From Chlorocebus sabaeus (lineage: Eukaryota; Chordata; Mammalia; Primates; Cercopithecidae), in contig NC_132926.1 of assembly GCF_047675955.1 (NCBI RefSeq), forward strand, positions 15,939,326-16,003,325: a DNA stretch of 64,000 nucleotides. Direction: 5' to 3'. Under the pieces are notes generated by a model. The model saw only the letters and a list, made by a program, of their open reading frames with translations, was not told the DNA's origin and searched no databases. A program made the translations under genes and the position numbers. Below, in pieces: positions 11,494-22,860 of the stretch; within the stretch, counting starts at the first letter, position 1, and the number at the start of each line of letters is the position of its first letter.

Positions 11494-11635
11494 AAAACAA
11501 CCTGGCCACCCCACTGAAGAGTCTCTTTTGAACAAATGCTTGACAGTCAGACTGAAAGGTAAGATAAAGGTTTTGAGAAAGTGGACAAATGTCCACTAGG
11601 AACTGATATGACAGTGCTGAAACCGATGTCACCCG
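11494..11635 (-). repeat. Unclassified ancient repeat, copy A (inverted relative to 15957-16077)
   Basis: Its reverse complement matches 15957-16077 over about 120-140 bp with one gap of roughly 25-30 bp. Shared blocks include AGCATTTGTTCAAA and GTGGCCAGGTTGTT. In the matching frames both copies read a similar AFVQ(K/R)R-like peptide, but stops limit both frames. I do not recognise the family. Confidence 0.7.
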
Positions 11636-11639
11636 ATAC

Positions 11640-12280
11640 TGCAGCTGTCCACGTTTCCAGAAGTGAGTGGTGATACTCCAAACCCAATTATCCTGCCTTC
11701 TGTTCTGCTGGCTGACCATTGGATTAATGGTAGAGCAAAGGTAACAAAATTAAACAAAACTGGGATTTCATGTAAAACGAATTTCTCTCTGCCTTTGTGA
11801 TAAGCTGTATTATCATTATTATAAAATATTTTAACTAAGTGAGGCATTTTATATTACCTGTAAAATACATTTTAAAGTGCTAACCTTGAGAAGAATAACC
11901 CTAATTAATTACAGTTTCCAATAATTAATTCATTTTTAAAATTTTTATTCAATTGTAATTCTTCCTAGCTGGTTTCCACTAATCATTCACGTTCAGTGAG
12001 AATAAAATACGCAGAAATGGACCTAATTCTGCAACCTGAATATAGCAGCACTAATTACAAAAGTAAACTGTGTAAAATGTCAAAAATAATTTGACATAAC
12101 TTTTCCTGTGACAACTTAAGAAATCAATAGGTTCAACTCAAATGTATCACTTAAAGTTCTGCATATATACCCTTATCTATGCATACATCTCTCAAGATCT
12201 GCTAGGAAATAAGCTTTTTGTAACTTAAGGATTTTTAAACAATCCCCCAAATAATAAATATTTAAAAAAATACATACACA
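11640..12280. other. Unclassified DNA, no gene seen
   Basis: AT-rich sequence with repeated TTAATTA motifs (11900-11935). No family is recognised. The last ~20 bases (TTTAAAAAAATACATACACA) may be the 5' target duplication of the following L1. Confidence 0.4.
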
Positions 12281-12709
12281 GATTCACAGCTGAATTCTAC
12301 CAGGCAGTCAAAGAAGAATTGGTACCAATCCTATTGACACTATTCCACAAGATAGAGAAAGAGGGAATCCTCCCTAAATCATTCTATGAAGCCTGTATCA
12401 CCCTAATATCAAAACCAGGAAAGGACATAACCAAAAAAAAAGAACTACAGACCAATACTCCTGATGAACACATAGGAAAAAATTCTTAACAAAATAACTA
12501 GCTAACTAAATCTAACAACACATCAAAAAGATAAGCCACCATGATCAAGTGGGCTTCATACCAGGGATGCAGGGATGGTTTCCCATACGCAAGTCGATAA
12601 ATGTGATACACCACATAAACAGAATTAAAAACAAAAATCACATGATCATCTCAATAGACTCAGAAAAAGCAATTGATAAAATCCAGCATCACTTTATGAT
12701 TAAAACTCT

Positions 12710-13010
12710 GGCTGGGCGTGGTGACTCATGCCTGTAATCCCAACACTTTGAGAGGCCAAGGTGGGCAGATCACGTGAGGTCAGGAGTTTGAGACCAGCCT
12801 GGCCAACATGATGAAAGCCCGTCTCTACTAAGGATACAAAAAAAATTAACTGGGTGTGGTGGTGTGTGCCTATAATCCCAGCTACTTGGGAGTCTGAGGC
12901 AGGAGAATTGCTTCAACCTGAGAGGCAGAGATTGCAGTGAGCCAAGATTGCATCACTGCACTTCAGTCTAGGCTACAAAGCAAGACTCTATCTCAAAAAT
13001 AAATAAATAA
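12710..13010 (+). mobile_element. AluS-like element inside the L1PB
   Basis: A full-length Alu (GGCTGGGCGTGGTGACTCAT to a CAAAAATAAATAAATAA tail) is flanked by a perfect 9-bp duplication, TAAAACTCT, at 12701-12709 and 13011-13019. The L1 ORF2 sequence continues in register on both sides, so the Alu is younger than the L1. Confidence 0.95.
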
Positions 13011-14842
13011 TAAAACTCTTAGCAAAATTGGCATACAAGGGACATCACTCAATATAATAAAATCCATCTATGACAAATCCACAGCCAACATAATACTCAA
13101 CGGGGAAAGGTTGAAAGCATTCCCTCTGAGAACTGAAACGAGACAAGAATGCCCACTCTCACCACTTCTCTTCAACATAGTACTACAAATCCTAGCCAGA
13201 GCAATCAAACAAGAGAAAGAAATAAAGGGCATCCAAGCAGTAAAGAGGAAGTCAGAGTCAAACCATTGCTGTTTGCTGATGATATGATTATATACCTAGG
13301 AAACCCTAAGACTCCTCCAATAAGCTTCTTGAACTGTTAAAAGAATTCAGCAAACTTCCCAGATACAAAATTAATGCACACAAATCAGTATCTTTCCTAT
13401 ATATCAACAGCAACCAAGTTGAGAATCAAATCAAGAACTCAACTCTCATTACAGTAGCTGGGAAAAAAAAAAAAACAAAACAAACAAAAAAAACTTAGGA
13501 ACATAACTGACCAAGGAAGTGAAAGACTTCTATAAGGAAAGCTATAAAACATTTCTGAAAGAAATCATACAGGACACAAACAAACAGAAACACATCCCAT
13601 GCTCACGGATGGGTAGCATCAATATTGTGAAAATGACCACACTGCCAAACGCAATCTAGAAATTCAATGCAATTCCCATCAAAATACCACCATCATTCTT
13701 CACAGAATTTTTTTTAAATCCTAAAACTTATATGGAATCAAAAAAGAGCCCGCATAGCCAAAGCAAAACTAAGCAAGAAGAACGAATCTAGAGGCATCAC
13801 ATTATCTGTTTGCAAACGGTACTATAAGGCCATAGTCAACAAAACAGCATGGACTGGTATAAAAATAGGTACATAGACTAATGGAAGGGAATAGAGAACC
13901 CAGAAATAAACCGAAATACTTACAGCCAACTGATCTTCGACAAAGCGAACAAAAACATAAAGTAGGGAAAGGACACCCTTTTCAACAAATGGTGCTGGGA
14001 TAATTGGCAAGCCACATGTAGGAGAATGCAACTGGATCCTCATCCTTATATAAAAATCAACTCAAGATGGATCAAGGACTTAAATCTAAGACCTGAAACT
14101 ATAAAAATTCTAGAAGATAACATCGAAAAAACCCTTCTAGACATTGGCTTAGGCAAGGATTTCATGACCAAGTACCCAAAAGCAAATGCAATAAAAACAA
14201 AGATAAATAGCTGGGACTTAATTAAACTAAAGAGCTTTTGCACAGCAAAAGGAACAGTCAGCAGAGTAAACAACCCACAGAGTGGGAGAAAATCTTCACA
14301 ATCTATACGTCTGACAAAGGACTAATATCCAGAATCTAAAGGAACTTAACAAATTAGCAAGAAAAAAAGAAACAATTCCATGTAAAACTGGGCTAAGGAC
14401 ATGAATGGGACAATTCTCAAAAAAAGATATACAGATGGCCAAAAAAATATGAAAAAATGCTCAACATCACTAATCATTAGGAACATGCAAATCAAAACCA
14501 CGATGTAATACTACCTTACTCCTACAAGAATGGCCATAAAAAAAAAAATAATAGATGTTGGTGTGGCTATGGGGTACAGAGAACGTTCTCCTACACTGCT
14601 GGTGGCAATGTAACTAATGCAGTCACTATGAAAAGCAGGGTGGAGATTCCTTTAAGAACTAAAAGTAGAACTACCATTTGATCCAGCAATCTCACTACTG
14701 GGTATCTACCCAGAGGAAAAGAAGTCATTATATGAAAAAGATACCTGCACACACGTGTTTATAGCAGCACAATTCACAATTGCAAAATTGTGGAACCAAC
14801 CCAAATGCTCATCAATCAATGAATGGATAAAGAAACAGTGAA

Positions 14843-14920
14843 ATATATATATATATACACACACACACACATATACACATATACATATACACACACACAC
14901 ATATATATACACACACACAC
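14843..14920. repeat. (AT)n/(AC)n compound microsatellite in the L1 3' part
   Basis: About 78 bp of alternating AT and AC blocks interrupts the L1 between GAAACAGTGA and TAGAATACTACTCAG. Expansion at this point is common in L1PB/L1MA copies. The minus-strand frame across it is a repeat artefact. Confidence 0.95.
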
Positions 14921-15292
14921 TAGAATACTACTCAGTCATAAAAAGGAATGAATTAATGGCATTCATAGCCACCTGGATGAGATTGGAGACTATTATTCTA
15001 AGTGAAGTAACTCAGGAATGGAAAATCAAACATTGTATGTTCTCACTAAAATGTGGGAGCTAAGCTATGAGGATGCAAAGGTATAAGAATGACACAATGA
15101 ACTTTGGGGACTCAGGAGAAAGGGTGGGAAGCGGGTGAGGGATAAAAGACTACAAATTGAGTGCAGTGTATACTGCTCAGGTGATGATAGGTGCACCGCA
15201 ATCTCACAAATCACCACTAAAGAACTTACTCTTGTAACTAAACACCACCTGTTCCCCAATAACTTATGGAAATAAAAAAAAAATTTAAAAAT

Positions 15293-15956
15293 GCACATCA
15301 CATCTGCATACACAAAGAGCCAAACAAACAAACAAAAAGAATAAAATAATTTATTAGTTGGGAACAATCAACTCCTCTGCAAAGATTAGCTAGGAATTTT
15401 CTTATAGAAGCACTTGGGGACAAACTTTACTTAAGGTTTTTCTTGATTAGATGTAAACAAACACATAGAAAATAAGGGGAAAGAAGAGTCAATCCAGAGA
15501 AACACAACTGAAGAGATAAATTGTTATTGGGGTGGTAGAGACAAGGAAAGCTTTGAAAAAAATTTTCTCTAGAGTGAAAACTATAAATTCAAGCTGAACA
15601 GATTTTTCTTAAGAAACATGATAAAGGACTAGCTTTAGAAGACAAAGCATTGTGTTAGACATTATTTGTTATACAGTTGTGGGGCTGAAAGTGTCATATA
15701 TTAAAGGAAGTGATGAAAGGAATCTAGAAAAGAGTGCCAACCATTTGTTGAGGGTACTGAAGAACTGATTTATCACCATGGGAAATCTGGGAGAGGGGCG
15801 GCATGGTGCTAATATGTGGAGCTAGGAAGTTACATCTTCCAGAGTGCTCAGGACCCATCCAGGATGCTGTTCGGCAGAATCATCTGATTCCTCACCAAGA
15901 AGTTGGAAGCGGGGACTAACACAGGCCAGAGGAGCTATCTTGACATCCACTACCCA
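15293..15956. other. Unique DNA, no gene seen
   Basis: No repeat is recognised. A plus-strand frame starting at 15844 has no domain and overlaps the unclassified repeat downstream. Confidence 0.45.
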
Positions 15957-16077
15957 GACATCATTTCTAAGATTGCTACTGTCATGTCAGTTCCTATCAA
16001 GGCCTTTACATTTCAGTCTTTCTGTAAAGCATTTGTTCAAAGGAGGTTCTTTAGTGGTGTGGCCAGGTTGTTTCAAA
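15957..16077 (+). repeat. Unclassified ancient repeat, copy B (inverted partner of 11494-11635)
   Basis: It shares the blocks TGTCATGTCAGTTCCTA, TTTCAGTCT, AGCATTTGTTCAAA and GTGGCCAGGTTGTT with the reverse complement of copy A. It lacks about 25-30 bp present in copy A. Family unknown to me. Confidence 0.7.
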
Positions 16078-16151
16078 TGGGCTTATATTTCAGAAACTAG
16101 AATATCTTTTTCATTTTCCTTGGAAACTATGGAGAATTGCAAACATACATG

Positions 16152-16179
16152 AAAGTATGTATGTTAGAATACATACTTT
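16152..16179. repeat. Perfect short hairpin
   Basis: The 11-bp arms AAAGTATGTAT (16152-16162) and ATACATACTTT (16169-16179) are perfect complements around a 6-base loop. AT-rich flanks make it probably incidental. Confidence 0.85.
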
Positions 16180-18159
16180 ATATATTCTACTCATATACTC
16201 ATGACCACATATACTTGTGACCCAGGACCAAAACAATCCACCTATGACCAATTCTATTCCATCCGCTTCTTCCTCCAAACCCTTTTTGGATTAATTTGAA
16301 TGATAGTAGACATGATATAATTTAAACATTGATAATCTCAGTATGTAACTCTGAGACATAAAAATAGTTTAGCATAACCATATATGTACCCCATTATCAT
16401 ACTTAAAATTAATAATTTCTAAAACTAGTTTCTGAAAGCAATGTGGAGATCACCAATTCTGAAAGTTGGTACAACTTAAATTGACTTCAGGCTAAAACAG
16501 CAATTACTTTCTTTTAGCAAACCATTTTACATAAGATTGAAATGAGAAGTAACTAAAAGCTAGAAACTCCATAAATGGTGCCAAAGTGATCTGTGATGAG
16601 ACTTTTGTGAAATTAGAGACAACAATCTAAATTTCATTGATGTGTATATTTTTAATCAGATAGTAACTTTTAGTTTTTACCCTTCCTTAGTTTTTCAGTA
16701 ACTATTTCTTGAAAAATACCTTCTGAGTCTCTAGGACCTAAGAATGGAATAGGTGAGTCCACACTTACTAAACATAGAAAAATTGAGTTCCTCCTAGAGA
16801 ATGAGTGCGGTGCCCCAGTTTGGTGACTAAAAGGGATCCCCTCGGAAAGTGTTTCAGAGAAGAAGGGATGCAAATGAAGCCCTCTAGTGCCTTTCTAATA
16901 AGGCTGTTTTCCTCACTAAGTGATGCTTACAATAAATAGAGATATCTTGGTTCCCAGGCCCATCATCCTCTGTGCAATTCATCCTGAGACGGAGGCCATT
17001 CTATTTTCAACATGAGACATAAAAGAGATAAGGATCTAGATTTAGAGAACAAAATGTACTCATATACAAGGACCTCTCCCCTTAAGGACAGGAGCAAAGT
17101 ACGCATATTACTTTCCCATCTCAAGTTTAAGTCATTTGGAGATAGGAAACATACAAACACACACACATACATAAGTTGCATATGTAGTTGTATGTCTCTA
17201 TATGTGTATACATATCAAGATATTATAGCATTATGGACGACTATTATGCAGTCATACAATTTTTCTACTAATGAAATATTATGATATGGCCATTATTATC
17301 CCCCATTTATAGGTGAAGGTATCAGTCAATTCCTGCTACCTGCCCTCAGATGGAATTTGAAAACTCTCTTTTAGATATTCTTGCCCTTTAGATCTTCCAT
17401 ACAATATGGTAACTGTTCATTGAACCCTTGGTTAAAAATGTTGGCATCCTGTTTGTCTTTTTAGAAGGCTCTTCTTAATACGGACCTGCCTTCTCATTCA
17501 TGGATTTGGTAAACCGCCCTTTAAATCAGCTGTCCTATTCTGACCAGTCTTTACTCAGCCTTTGGAATTACACCTTATTTGGAAAACATTTTTAGCTTTC
17601 ACCACAAAAAAAAAAAAGAAAAAAAATGTGATAGTTAAGCTCAGCATTTCAATGGGGAAAGACAGACTCAGGGAGTGTGAACAGAAAAAAAATTTACATT
17701 GAGTTTCTCTTTTTCTCTATTGGGAGACTGTAATAAACAATGATGTTTAGATGGTAATAGTATCTGAAGCCAAGGTTTGGATGGGGGTAATTTAAATTAC
17801 AAACAGAAGCTATTAGAATGAAAAGAACTATTGGCTAAATTACCAGCTGAAAGCACTCTTTATGGAAAACATACACAAAGTTCCTCACACAATATCGATG
17901 GACACAGAATGAACCACCACTCAGCAGGCACCAAATCCATTTCACTAATCCCCTTGGTCAGAAGAAAATACACTAACCCAGAATGGAGCCAATCAGCACA
18001 GCCAAGGTGCACTACACAAACTGCACACACTGGCAAATCCATAAATCTATTGTAATTGAGGTAGGCTCTTTATTTAGAGAACAAAGAACATTTTGAAATG
18101 TTCTGTTCTCTATTAAAGAACTACAGAGATTATAAGCCTAATAATCTTTCATGAATTAA
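16180..18159. other. Unclassified DNA, no gene seen
   Basis: Nothing is assignable. There is a short CA/CATA-rich patch near 17154-17175 and an A-rich tract at about 17605-17628. Confidence 0.42.
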
Positions 18160-18450
18160 TTTTTTTTGAGACAGAATCTCGCTCTGTCACTCAGGCTGGA
18201 GTGCAGTGGCACGATCTCAACTCACTGCAACCTCCACCTCCCAGGTTCAAGCGATCCTCCTGCCTCTGCCTCCTGAGTAGCTGGGACTACAGGTACATAC
18301 CACCACGCTTGGCTAATTTTTTTTATTTTTAGTAGAGATAGGGTTTCACCATGTTGGCCAGGCTGGTCTTGAACTCCTGACCTCAGATAATTTGCCTACC
18401 TTAGCCTCCCAAAGTGCTGGGATTACAGGCGTGAGCCACCATGCCTAGCC
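18160..18450 (-). mobile_element. AluS-like element, minus strand
   Basis: A reverse full-length Alu: T-run, GAGACAGAATCTCGCTCTGT, TTTTTAGTAGAGATAGGGTT, then GGGATTACAGGCGTGAGCCA ending CATGCCTAGCC. Confidence 0.94.
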
Positions 18451-19663
18451 CCATTAATCTATTTTTAAGGAAAAATATTTAAATTTTAAAGTTGGTGATA
18501 AAAATAATAATAAATACTAGTTACTAAGTTCATGTCCAGCATGATGTAGGTTTTATGCCACTTACTTACACATTATTTAATTTAATTATAAGGAAATGCA
18601 GTGATATGTCCAGGTTCCCACCACTGTGCTGGTAACGCCAGACACAGGCTCAGATGGTCTAATAATGAAGCCTTCCTTCAAAATCAGTTATGTAGAAGAA
18701 AGGAGGTTGATGCCTTTTTTCTTCTATCTAATGCCTAGGATAATTTAGTGATCTAACTTCTGAAAGTTAATTCATGTTTTTTCTGACGATCCAACTATTT
18801 TTAAAAGCATAATAATCATATCAAATAACTATGAGGCCAAGTAGTAAAACATCCAAAGAGAAAAGCCAATTATTTCAATGTTTACTGATTTATCCATTTA
18901 TTCAAAAATGGACCCAACATTATAAAGCACTGGGCTGTGTAAGCAGGTTTTTTTCTAAGTGATAACATAGACTTGCTATTTATTTTTTCCACACGAAAAT
19001 AAGATATATTCACTGCAAAATCAATTCTGGTTCCCTTTACCTGAAGTGAATTATGGATATTGTGATAATATGAATAATATTCAAATTTCTAAATGGGCCT
19101 CAATAGTGAGGACAACAGAAAGACTCAATTTTGTATAGAGGGGAAATGGACAATTAGTTCATTAACTCTTTATTAGATTGCTAATAGAAGGTTAATTGGT
19201 AATTCAATAGTTTTCACCGTAACCATGGTACTCTGTTGGCTTGGAATACAGGAAGAACATAATCATTAGCATAGGGGAACTCACAGATAAGTCAATTCTA
19301 AAAGTTAGTAGTCAAAACTAAAAAAAGAAAAAACTATAGTCATTCTGTTTTGAGACCTTCTAGCCAACAAATAAAACCCTGAACAGAATATAATGCCTAC
19401 CCGCTGCCTGGAGCATGAAGTGGAGGCCCAAACAGAAATGCTGTAGAACTGAAGTTACCCCCATAGCATAGTCATAAACAAAGCAAATAGTAGAGCATTA
19501 TTTTGAGTTGGAGGTGCTTTAATACCTAGATTCTCTTTGTTTTTTAAAAAGAGACTCGATTCTAGGGAAGACTGTTTATTTTATGAAAAGTTAAAACATT
19601 ATGGCTTCAGACTAGAATGATTTTATATTTCTAGACATTCTGCTGATGGGTTAGTTCCATAAG
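18451..19663. other. Mostly unique DNA; possible MIR at 18530-18660
   Basis: 18530-18660 loosely follows a reverse-complement MIR (ATTATTTAATTTAATTATAA then a TGTCCAGGTTCCCA-like block). Nothing else is recognised in the interval. Confidence 0.35.
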
Positions 19664-19674
19664 AATTGTGTCCT

Positions 19675-19981
19675 ATACAGGGCATAATGGCTTACACCTG
19701 TAACCCAGCTACTTGGGAGGTTGAGGTGGGAGAATTGCTTGAGGCCAGGAGTTTGAGACCAGCCTGGGCAACATAGTGAGGACTCATCATTACAAAATTA
19801 AAAAAAAAAAAATTGCCAAGCATGGTTGTGCATGCCCATGGTCCCAGCTACTTGGGAGGCTGGGGTGGGAGGATCTCCTGAGCCCAGGAGTTCAAAACTG
19901 CATTGGGCCTTGATGATGCCTCTGCACTCCATCCTGGGCAACAGAGACAGAGCAAGACCCTATCTTTAAAAAAAGAAAAAA
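19675..19981 (+). mobile_element. AluJ element, plus strand
   Basis: An old dimeric Alu: GGGCATAATGGCTTACACCT, a mid A-run (AAAAAAAAAAAAA near 19800), the right arm GTCCCAGCTACTTGGGAGGC and a final A-rich tail. The flanking 11-bp duplication AATTGTGTCCT (19664-19674) / AATTGTGTTCT (19982-19992) differs at one base. Confidence 0.93.
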
Positions 19982-20001
19982 AATTGTGTTCTCATTTCAC
20001 T

Positions 20002-20302
20002 CTTTTTTTTTTTTTTTTTTGAGACAGAGTTTTGCTCTTGTTGCCCAGGCTGGAGTGCAATGGTGCAATCTTGGCTCACCGCAACCTCTGCCTCCCAGGG
20101 TCAAGCGATTCTCCTGCCTCAGCCTCCCAAGTAGCTGGGATTACAGGCATGTGCCACCATGCCAGGCTAGTTTTGTATTTTTAGTAGAGACAGAGGTTCT
20201 CCATTTTGGTCAGGTTGTCTTGAACTCCCGACCTCAAGTGATCCGTCTACCTCAGCCTCCCAAAGTGCTGGGATTACGGGCGTGAGCCATGGCACCTGGC
20301 CC
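20002..20302 (-). mobile_element. AluS element, minus strand, tail-to-tail with the AluJ
   Basis: A reverse full-length Alu with a pure T-run and ends TGAGCCATGGCACCTGGCC. The flanking 10-bp duplication TCATTTCACT (19992-20001) / TCACTTCACT (20303-20312) differs at one base. It landed about 20 bp from the AluJ tail, in opposite orientation. Confidence 0.95.
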
Positions 20303-20559
20303 TCACTTCACTTTCTTTAGGCAATTTAAGCTATAATACGATTCTGGTGGAAGCCCAGTGAGAATCATTAGATAGCTCAGCTCTAATGTAAATATCTATA
20401 AACAGGACACTGAGCAAAAACTTGAAATAGAAATGAAAATTGCATGATTCTTTCTCATTCATTACATTAGACTCTAAGACCTTTGAGAAAAAAGGGAGAA
20501 AAAATATCTTTAAAAAGATAGATTTTAACAAGGTCAGCCATACTCTTCTTGACCATGTA
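20303..20559. other. Short unique segment
   Basis: No repeat or gene is recognised. Confidence 0.4.
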
Positions 20560-20830
20560 ATGAATTAATGAATCCGTTCCTTCATTCATTCATGTGATAT
20601 CACAAGTCCTGATCATCTAAGGTTGGCCAACAATTTGAGTTAGGCAACATGGATATAATGGTTAACACAATACAGTTCCTATCCTCAAGGAATTTAAAGT
20701 GCAGTGGAAAAAGACACAATACCAATCATATGATTATAATTTAGTCATACACATGCCAATTAAGGGCATTTTTGAGTAGGCAAGTGATGGTATAGGAACC
20801 AGATAATACCAATTTTAATTCACACAATTG
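20560..20830 (-). mobile_element. L2 LINE fragment, minus strand
   Basis: It opens with the reverse L2 tail (CCTTCATTCATTCATG) and continues through ATGGTTAACACAATACAGTT, CCTATCCTCAAGGAATTTAA and GTGGAAAAAGACACAATACC. This follows the L2 3' region in order. Confidence 0.65.
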
Positions 20831-20909
20831 CGTTTAGGGCTAAGCTGTTAGGAGTGTCACAACTCTTTTAGAATTTATCTAGCATAATAATACATAAATT
20901 TTAGGATTT

Positions 20910-20961
20910 ATTTATTGTAGATAAATCTAGAATTTATTTATGGTAGATAAATCTAGAATTT
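20910..20961. repeat. 26-bp tandem duplication
   Basis: Two adjacent units (20910-20935 and 20936-20961) share GTAGATAAATCTAGAATTT and differ at one base. It lies at the ragged end of the L2 fragment. Confidence 0.92.
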
Positions 20962-21328
20962 GTCCAGCAATTTTAACTGAACCCCCTGCCCTGCCATGGG
21001 GGTAAAAAGATGTTGCTGGGGGTAGAAGTGGTCACCTTTTCTCATAACTATGTTCAGGGGGAAAGTACCTCTGTAATTTCGTCAATAAAAATAGAGAAGA
21101 GTGGAAGAAAATGAAGGATGAGAAGAAAAAAAGGAAGGTTTAAAGCATGACTGAAAGGTTTGCAAGGCAAACAAAAAAAAAAGGATATGTAAAGGGGAAC
21201 ATAATATAATGGAATACAGAATCTGGATATTTCTTTCACTTCATCACCAAGGACTCATGGACCGTGGTGACTCTTAGCACAGAGTGGAGACACCTGAATA
21301 TACCTGAGCCTTATCCAATGCGATGTTT

Positions 21329-21430
21329 TCTTTTTTTTTTTTTATTATTATTATTATACTTTGAGTTCTAGGGTACATGTGCATAACGTGCAGGTTTGTT
21401 ACATATGTATACTTGTGCCCTGTGTGCTGA
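21329..21430 (-). mobile_element. Short L1PA 3'-end insertion, minus strand
   Basis: A T-run passing into (ATT)n is followed by ATACTTTGAGTTCTAGGGTA, a CATGTGCATAACGTGCAGG block and GTTACATATGTATACTTGTG. These are the reverse complement of the last ~90 bases of a primate L1PA. It is a severely 5'-truncated insertion. Confidence 0.9.
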
Positions 21431-21454
21431 TGGAGAAAATGACGACTGTGGAGG

Positions 21455-21480
21455 AGTGTGTGTGTATGTGTGTTTGTGAG
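21455..21480. repeat. Degenerate (TG)n
   Basis: GTGTGTGTGTATGTGTGTTTGTGAG: a short interrupted TG tract. Confidence 0.8.
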
Positions 21481-21731
21481 ATAAAAGAACTGTACAGCTA
21501 AGAGATGTAACACTCTGGAACCTAGATAAGTTTGCTGAAAGAAATTTGCTTCATGGGGATACTTTTATCTGGCAGATTTGCAGCCTTCTTTTTTGAGGAC
21601 TAAGGGGCAGGGAGTTTGACCAGCATCATTACTTTCAAAGGTTTTTAACTGCATATAATTTTGGTCTGAACCACATTGCCAGTGAGGATGGAAATAAATG
21701 CACACCTTCCAGAGATGTTAAAGGAGTGGTA
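21481..21731. other. Unique segment
   Basis: Nothing is recognised. Confidence 0.4.
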
Positions 21732-22230
21732 TTAGTTATGTATTGTTGCATAACAAATTACCCTAACACTTAGCTGCTTAAATCAACAAACATGTCATAT
21801 GTCACATGGTTCTGTTGGCCAGAAATCTGGAAGCAACTTAGCTGAGTGGTCTGGTTAAGAGTCTCTCAAGAGGTTGCAGTCGTGATGTTGACCAGAAATG
21901 TAGTCAATCGGAAGGCTTTAATAGGGCTGGAGGATGTGTTTCCATGGCGGCTCATACGTATATCGTGCTGATTGTTGGCAGGAGGCTTCAGTTCCTCACC
22001 ATGTAGACCCCTCTATAAGGGTATTTGAGCGTTTCTATTAGAGTAAGTTGGCTTTCTCCAGAGCAAGTAATCCAAGGGAGCAAAGGGAAACCAGCCATGG
22101 AAGTCACAAGCCATCATGTCTGCAATATCCTCTGGGTTACTACCCTCTTTAATGTCAGAAGAGACCATACAGTGGTGTGAATATCAAGAGGCAAAATTCA
22201 TTAGGGGTCACCTTGGAGCCTGGCTACAAT
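21732..22230 (-). mobile_element. MLT1-type MaLR LTR, minus strand
   Basis: On the plus strand it opens TTAGTTATGTATTGTTGCAT, ACAAATTACCCTAACACTTA and GCTGCTTAAATCAACAAACA, the reverse complement of the MLT1 3' end (TTTAAGCCGCTAAG...). It runs through the GGCTGGAGGATG and CAGTTCCTCACCATG blocks. Its length of about 500 bp fits MLT1. It is diverged and its ends are not sharp. Confidence 0.7.
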
Positions 22231-22653
22231 AGAAGAAAAGTGAAACCTTTGTTTGTTGGTAGATTGGATATAAGAAAGAATGGGGAAATCAGGTACGAAA
22301 CTCAGGAGCCTGGCTTTTGACAGTATTATTGCTTTTGTTTAGAAGTGCTTTGCATTTGCACTTTCCTGCTGTGTATTTCTGAACATGTATACATGACAAC
22401 TATTATTTCTCTAGCGTAAGTCACTGGGGTGATTTGTTAGATCGCAATGAGGTTGTTAATTTGTTATCAGAAAGGTAAGGGAAAGTATCCTAGGGACTGT
22501 TACAAAACTATTTCAACAAATTAATGAAACTAGAATGTGCGTATTTTTAAGGTATATCACAAGTATAGGAACTGAAAATTGGTTAGTAGTTTTTAGCACT
22601 GGAGAACAAAGCTAATGGCTGTATGATATGAAAAATGCTGATTTTCTCTAAAC
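22231..22653. other. Unique segment
   Basis: No repeat or gene is recognised. Confidence 0.42.
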
Positions 22654-22860
22654 CAAGGTTTCTTAAACGTGACATTATTAACATATTAGACTGCATAATT
22701 TTTTATTTTTGCTATCGGAGGACTTTCCTGTGTATTGTAGAATGTCTAACAGCATTCTTTGCCTCTATTCACAAGGTGTCATTAGCACCACCTTTCCATT
22801 GTGACAGAAAAATACGACTCTAACATAGCCAAATGTTTTCTTGGAAGCGGGTGGAGGTCA
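22654..22860 (-). mobile_element. MER20 (hAT-Charlie DNA transposon fossil)
   Basis: The reverse of MER20 is readable: CCAAGGTTTCTTAAACGTG, CATTATTAACATATTAGACT, TTTCCTGTGTATTGTAGAAT, CTAACAGCATTCTTTGCCTC, then a CACAAGGTGTCATTAGCACC block and AACATAGCCAAATGTTTTCT. The length is close to the usual ~219 bp. It is non-autonomous and long inactive. Confidence 0.75.

Larger units (their letters stand above)
12281..15063 (+). pseudogene. LINE-1 ORF2 remnant (partial reverse transcriptase to C-terminus)
   Basis: This is a dead fragment of the L1 ORF2 protein, which in an intact element supplies endonuclease and reverse transcriptase for target-primed reverse transcription. The endonuclease and the start of the RT domain are absent (5' truncation). 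The RT catalytic motif FADDMIIYL is still readable at about 13270-13300. The frame is broken by an Alu insertion (12710-13010), indels around 13230-13250, an A-rich expansion (13461-13492) and several stops. The natural end is near the TAA at 15061-15063. It cannot encode a functional enzyme. Confidence 0.88.
12281..15292 (+). mobile_element. 5'-truncated L1PB/L1MA-type LINE-1
   Basis: It begins inside ORF2 (GATTCACAGCTGAATTC, reverse-transcriptase region) and runs to a 3' UTR typical of L1PB. The UTR has CAGGTGATGATAGGTGCACC, a CACAAATCACCACTAAAGAA block, and a terminal ACTTATGGAAATAAAAAA. An Alu splits it at 12710-13010. Possible target duplication: TTTAAAAAAATACATACACA before it and a similar ATTTAAAAATGCACATCA after it. 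Confidence 0.9.

Noticed and set aside
13461..13492. A-rich tract as a separate retro-insertion tail
   Set aside because: L1 text continues across it without target duplication, so it is an expansion within the L1.
15844..16152. Two overlapping plus-strand frames (102 and 65 codons)
   Set aside because: They overlap the unclassified repeat that also occurs, inverted, at 11.5 kb. No independent evidence for a gene.
22635..22823. 62-codon open frame
   Set aside because: It falls entirely within the MER20 fossil.
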